Below are positions 16,637 to 19,757 of a DNA stretch of 19,757 nt, piece after piece. Source of the DNA: an uncultured bacterium (lineage in GTDB: Bacteria > Patescibacteriota > Gracilibacteria > Absconditabacterales > Absconditicoccaceae); the NCBI GenBank assembly GCA_916049765.1, contig CAJZIX010000014.1, positions 1-19,757 on the forward strand, given 5' to 3'. Numbering within the stretch: position 1 is the first letter of the stretch; each line of letters begins with the position of its first letter. The notes under the pieces were generated by a model that saw nothing but the letters and a program-made list of their open reading frames with translations, was not told the DNA's origin and searched no databases. The translations under genes were made by a program, and so were the position numbers.

Positions 16637-16742
16637 ATGCTTGCCTTGAGGAGAGAAATCTTCTCCTTTATTTCCTATAAGGGTTAGTCAAGTGGGGATT
16701 GCAAGAGAAAGTTGAGAAGTTTAGATATTTTTTAGAAATGGG
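16637..16742 (+). repeat. 106-bp repeat, copy A
   Basis: Aligns without gaps to 18744-18849 with about nine differences (about 91 percent). The first 46 bases are identical and include an inverted repeat AGGAGA/TCTCCT with a 7-nt loop and T-rich tail. The second half resembles the small Cys-rich ORF at 15407 but carries 11 extra bases relative to it. It fills most of the gene-free stretch 16552-16956 together with a tail remnant. Confidence 0.8.
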
Positions 16743-16845
16743 CTGTAATAGCACCCTAAAAGCGTATAAAAGCTTCTGCAACAAAAAAATAAAAGCAATA
16801 AAATGAAGTTTGCCTTATGATAGTGAGCCGAGCTTCCGAAGTTAG
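16714..16845 (+). pseudogene. Remnant of the Cys-rich tail
   Basis: In this frame the sequence reads KFRYFLEMGCNSTLKAYKSFC, matching KFRCFLDKGDCNSTLKEYNSFC of the ORF at 15380. The frame has no start codon in place, is shifted relative to its upstream SGDC-K part by the 11-base insertion, and runs to TAG 16843. It is a broken copy. The rest of the gap to 16956 shows nothing clear beyond a possible weak TTGAAC/TATCTC promoter near 16894. Confidence 0.4.
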
Positions 16846-16956
16846 GGGATGACTTTGTCACTCACAATCTCCAAGGGGTAGGAAGTGGACTACTTGAACT
16901 AATAAAACAAATTGAACTATCTCCGCTTAGACGGTTCAAAAAAACAAATACAAAAT

Positions 16957-17798
16957 ATGAGTAAAATTAAAAAATTTAAATTTGTATTGCTTACAGCATT
17001 AGTCGTAATCTTCACAGGAGTTATTACTTCTTGTGATGAGTCTTTGGATGAGCCTGTAGCTCTAGGGCTAGAACAATTCAAAAATGAGAATTTTAGTTCT
17101 CAAGGATTAAGATCTTCTGGAGGGACTACTGTTTTACAGACGAGATTTCTTCCAATTTATCACTGGTGGGAGTGGCAAGATCGTAATGATAGAAAAGGGG
17201 TATGTGGTGAAACATCCTATATGGTGGCAATAAAAACTGTTGCTACATGGAACAATATACCATATACCATGAGCCTTGAACAGCAAAATCTTATTGTTAA
17301 TGGTACTGCTACTTCTCCAAATCCGTATCAATTATACAACTATTGGAAAAAAAATGATCAAAAGCTTGCCACTTGTGATTTTGCGAGAGGGAAAAAACTT
17401 TCAAGTGATGGTCAGAATTGGACAACAAGAACGAAAATTAAAGAGTTTATTGAAACAGCTCTGAAAGAAAAAAACTTGTTATTATACCCGTTATAATTAA
17501 CGGACATCGTGCTGACTTTTGGAATAATGATTTCAATGTTTCGTCAACAACTGCCTCTGATGAAACTAATAACTATATTAGTAAATATGGTAATGTTGGA
17601 CATTGGATTGTGATTTATCGCTTAGATGTAGAAAAAAATAGTGAAGGATTTTCTATCGGAACAGCATATTATTGTGATGTACTTGAACAAACAGCAAGTT
17701 CATCATTGAAATCTGTAAATTATTTACGACTTCTTGATGCTAATCGTGCAGCTGGCTCAACTTATTCAGCTATGTGGTTTGATTCTCCGAAAAAATAA
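16957..17798 (+). CDS. C39-like cysteine peptidase lipoprotein, -1 frameshift
   Basis: The zero frame runs from ATG 16957 to TAA 17494-17496 (179 residues); the rest continues in the -1 frame to TAA 17796. Joined at A AAA AAC (17469-17475) the product is 280 residues. The start MSKIKKFKFVLLTALVVIF ends in a lipobox I-T-S-C (Cys26), followed by acidic D-E-S-L-D-E as in Bacteroidota surface lipoproteins. The peptidase C39-like pattern is clear: Cys83 in V-C-G-E-T-S-Y-M-V and His216 in V-G-H-W-I-V-I-Y. Cys and His fall on opposite sides of the shift, so only the joined form can be active. It has about 18 Gly codons and no TGA, unlike its neighbours, suggesting recent transfer from a standard-code donor. 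It may be programmed, phase-variable or a pseudogene. Confidence 0.7.
17469..17503 (+). promoter_or_regulatory. Candidate -1 frameshift site
   Basis: The heptamer A AAA AAC at 17469-17475 is in exactly the zero-frame register (codons AAA AAC) of a classic slippery site. Twelve nt later a perfect hairpin CCGTTA, loop TAAT, TAACGG (17488-17503) encloses the zero-frame TAA. Slipping back one base continues LVIIPVIINGHRADF into the His-containing half. Confidence 0.5.
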
Positions 17799-17824
17799 AG
17801 TCTTGAACTTGTATAAAAAATTAA

Positions 17825-17860
17825 TACCCTTCCCGTATTTTGGAAGGGTACTTTTATTTT
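17825..17860 (+). terminator. Terminator after the peptidase gene
   Basis: TACCCTTCC (17825-17833), 8-nt loop, GGAAGGGTA (17842-17850), then CTTTTATTTT. A perfect 9-bp stem, 26 nt after the -1 frame stop. Confidence 0.88.
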
Positions 17861-17874
17861 CTTACCATTGATGA

Positions 17875-18576
17875 ATGCTGAGATTTAAATTTTTTTATTT
17901 TACGGTATTATGTCTTTTGGTTTTTCTTGGTATATTGCTACAAGATGCTTTAAAATATAAAATTCTTAGCTTTACTTTAGATGAACAAATATTCTGATAT
18001 GATCAGCTTTCTTGAGAAGAAACCAAACTTCCTACTTACCGATCTCATGGGATAGATAAAATTAAGTTTTTCTTGAAAGATAGAGAACCACTTCCTAAGA
18101 TTGAAAATACTAGAAAGAAATCTGAATTGGACGAAAAGTTTTTTGATCCAGAAGGACTTGCTTTTTATTATGCTTACCCTCTTTCTCGTTTGCAAGTTGA
18201 TCTTTTTATTGATAAAGTGGAGATCAGCTTTCTTGATAAACAGAGAAGTATTTTTATAGATAAGGATTCTCCTGAAGATACTGATTCTTGGCGATTTACT
18301 TCTTATCAAAAACCAAGAAGAAAGAAAACAGAAATCCTTACTTTTTTAACTGCATTAGCAAATTTTCAAACTGAGGAAGCTCGTGATATGCTTGTAAAAA
18401 ATAATGAACTACTGCCATTTAATGGACTTCATTTTGATTTTAAAGAAATAATAGCAGGAAAGGATAAATTATATGGAAGTCTTCTTTTTGAGTGATGATG
18501 AGGTCCTGAACTTTATGATTTTCAGCTTTTTATTAGTGGAACAACGCTTTACTTTCTTTTTACTGTACCATTATAA
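17875..18576 (+). CDS. Unrecognised exported or membrane-anchored protein
   Basis: 233 residues, TAA stop, five TGA read as Gly, three of them in a row (18496-18504) followed by GGT, giving a Gly4 stretch. The first 25 residues (MLRFKFFYFTVLCLLVFLGI) form one hydrophobic helix, a signal anchor or signal peptide. The body is charged, with FFDPEGLAFYYAYPLSRLQV near 100 and EILTFLTALANFQTEEARDM near 160; the end after Gly4 is hydrophobic (PELYDFQLFISGTTLYFLF). Cys are nearly absent, unlike the flanking secreted paralogs. It begins 15 nt after a strong terminator and no convincing promoter is seen between, so expression may depend on readthrough. No family was recognised. Confidence 0.65.
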
Positions 18577-18661
18577 AATGGATAAAATAAAACTAAATCG
18601 TTTCACTTTTCCTTGTAGTCTTCCCAAATTTCGGATAATTCAAAAAACACAAATATAAAAT

Positions 18662-18787
18662 ATGAGTAAAATTAAAAAGCTAGTGTATTCACTAGCAGTG
18701 ATGATTTTCGTGGTTGTAGCTTTTAGTTCCTGCGATAAGAGTGATGCTTGCCTTGAGGAGAGAAATCTTCTCCTTTATTTCCTATAA
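18662..18787 (+). pseudogene. Truncated lipoprotein start fused to the repeat
   Basis: 41 codons. The start MSKIKK and about 24 bases upstream (CAAATAYAAAATATGAG) match the peptidase lipoprotein at 16957. A signal peptide with lipobox F-S-S-C follows, then only D-K-S-D before the frame enters the 106-bp repeat and reads CLEERNLLLYFL to TAA. It looks like a lipoprotein gene cut off by the repeat. A short lipopeptide could still be made. Confidence 0.55.
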
Positions 18788-18849
18788 GGTTTAGTCAAGT
18801 GTGGATTACAAGGGAAAGTTTGGAAGTTTAGATTCTTTTTAGAAAAGGG
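18744..18849 (+). repeat. 106-bp repeat, copy B
   Basis: Gapless match to 16637-16742 at about 91 percent. Here the repeat begins inside the truncated lipoprotein frame, at ATGCTTGCC, while in copy A it begins in non-coding DNA at the same bases; this marks a shared left boundary. Confidence 0.8.
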
Positions 18850-18937
18850 GGCTTTTTACACAGGCTTTTTTCTCTTGTCATTTTTAATACAATCAATACT
18901 TTATTACTTGTATTTTATATCATCATTATGATATATT

Positions 18938-19757
18938 ATGAAAAGATTACTGCTTCTCGTTTTTATTGTATTATTCTTTTCCCAGAAAATCTGCTGGTGA
19001 TATAATCATTATCCTCATTATGAGAACTACTCTTCAGAACTACAAGATACTTTAAAATATTTTGGGAAATTTCTAGATATTGATGGACTAAAAGAAAAAG
19101 ATGAAAAATGATGGTCAATATATTATAATATCCCTCCTAAAGATTTTTTGTGAGCAATAATTGATTATAGGCTCTTTCCCTTTGTTGAAAGAGGGTATGC
19201 TTTCTCCTCAAATAAAACAGTCTTTCTTCAGCTTATATCCAAAGCCTTCGGATTTTGTTCACAATGGAGCTTTTCTTCGTTGAAAAATGTTTGTGATCAT
19301 TATTTCTATGATCTCATTGGACCAAGAATCCAGATTTCTCCCATTTCTTTCTCGGATTTACAACAAGCCTTTACTATTTGAATAGGACTTAGAGAAAGGG
19401 GACATGAATTAGATTTTGATGAGCATTATGTTCCTTTGACTCATAAAAATACTGCTATTATACAAGAATACGCTTTAGGAGATTATCTTTTTGGTATTGC
19501 TATTGCTCCAGATAGCTCAAGTCAGAATTTTATCTATGTTCTCAAAGCTGGAGATACTCATTGGCAGCCTTTCGTGAGTATTACGGAAAATATTCCTGTC
19601 TCTGATCTAATTAAGGCAAGATTAAGTTTAGTAAAACAGAAACTTAATTTATTTCTTCCAGTTCCACAACGAGATGAAAATACCTTTTATTTAGGGGATT
19701 TTACTCCACAATATGAATTACAAAAAAATGGATCATGGAAATTAAAAGCTTGCTTTG
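18938..19757 (+). CDS. Secreted protein of the GDTHWQPFVS family, copy 2 (partial)
   Basis: 273 residues are visible; the gene runs off the right edge. A signal peptide starts MKRLLLLVFIVLFFSQKICW, with cleavage likely after the following Gly (TGA). Four TGA are read as Gly. It aligns with the 15586 protein along most of its length: SLKNVCDHYFYDLIGPRI, HYVPLTH, LGDYLFG, LKAGDTHWQPFVSIT and PQYELQKNGSWKLKAC all have counterparts there. The N-terminal third is diverged. By analogy a Cys- and Lys-rich tail should follow beyond the window. The function is unknown; the pair suggests a family under diversification on the cell surface or in secretion. Confidence 0.78.

Noticed and set aside
2..19757. 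tRNA or rRNA genes
   Set aside because: No cloverleaf with conserved TTCGA-type arm or rRNA-like stretch was noticed on either strand, though this was judged by eye only.

Overview
The window comes from a bacterium that reads TGA as glycine (genetic code 25), which points to the Candidate Phyla Radiation groups Gracilibacteria (BD1-5) or Absconditabacteria (SR1). The sequence shows this directly. DnaK, PNPase, FtsX, a MATE transporter and most other genes are cut by in-frame TGA codons, and two of these fall where the family has near-invariant glycines: DnaK at 5645 (the Q-G-G after the ATPase domain) and PNPase at 8792 (R-E-I-G-H-G). Real stops are TAA or TAG. DNA is AT-rich. The two candidate groups cannot be separated from this window.

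The left and middle part (1-13350) is mostly housekeeping genes: the tail of an unknown gene, dCMP deaminase, YebC, FtsX with a TPR protein, a Trm9-like methyltransferase, DnaK, a MurL-type epimerase, PNPase, a membrane-anchored rhodanese, a decayed reading frame, a MATE exporter and dTMP kinase. Most are single transcription units with their own promoter and a clear hairpin terminator. A promoter pattern TTGCAA/T, 16-17 nt, TATAAT/TATACT recurs upstream of at least six genes. dCMP deaminase and dTMP kinase both serve dTTP supply; MurL makes the D-glutamate of peptidoglycan; FtsX links division to wall hydrolysis.

The right part (13370-19757) is accessory. It has an unrecognised membrane-anchored protein, a protein resembling the Bacteroidota family DUF6261, and then a patchwork of secreted proteins. 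Two full-length paralogs (15586-16551 and 18938 to the window edge) share a block reading GDTHWQPFVS and a C-terminal block PQYELQK. Three fragments resembling the Cys-rich tail of this family lie between and before them. Also here are a C39-like cysteine-peptidase lipoprotein with a -1 frameshift at A AAA AAC, a truncated second lipoprotein start, and a 106-bp repeat present twice at about 91 percent identity. The layout looks like a duplicating and decaying surface or secreted protein locus, with at least one gene probably taken from a standard-code donor such as an oral Bacteroidota.

The best candidates for something new are the GDTHWQPFVS secreted family with its tail fragments and repeat, the candidate programmed frameshift in the peptidase, the altered zinc site in the dCMP deaminase, and the structured pnp leader.
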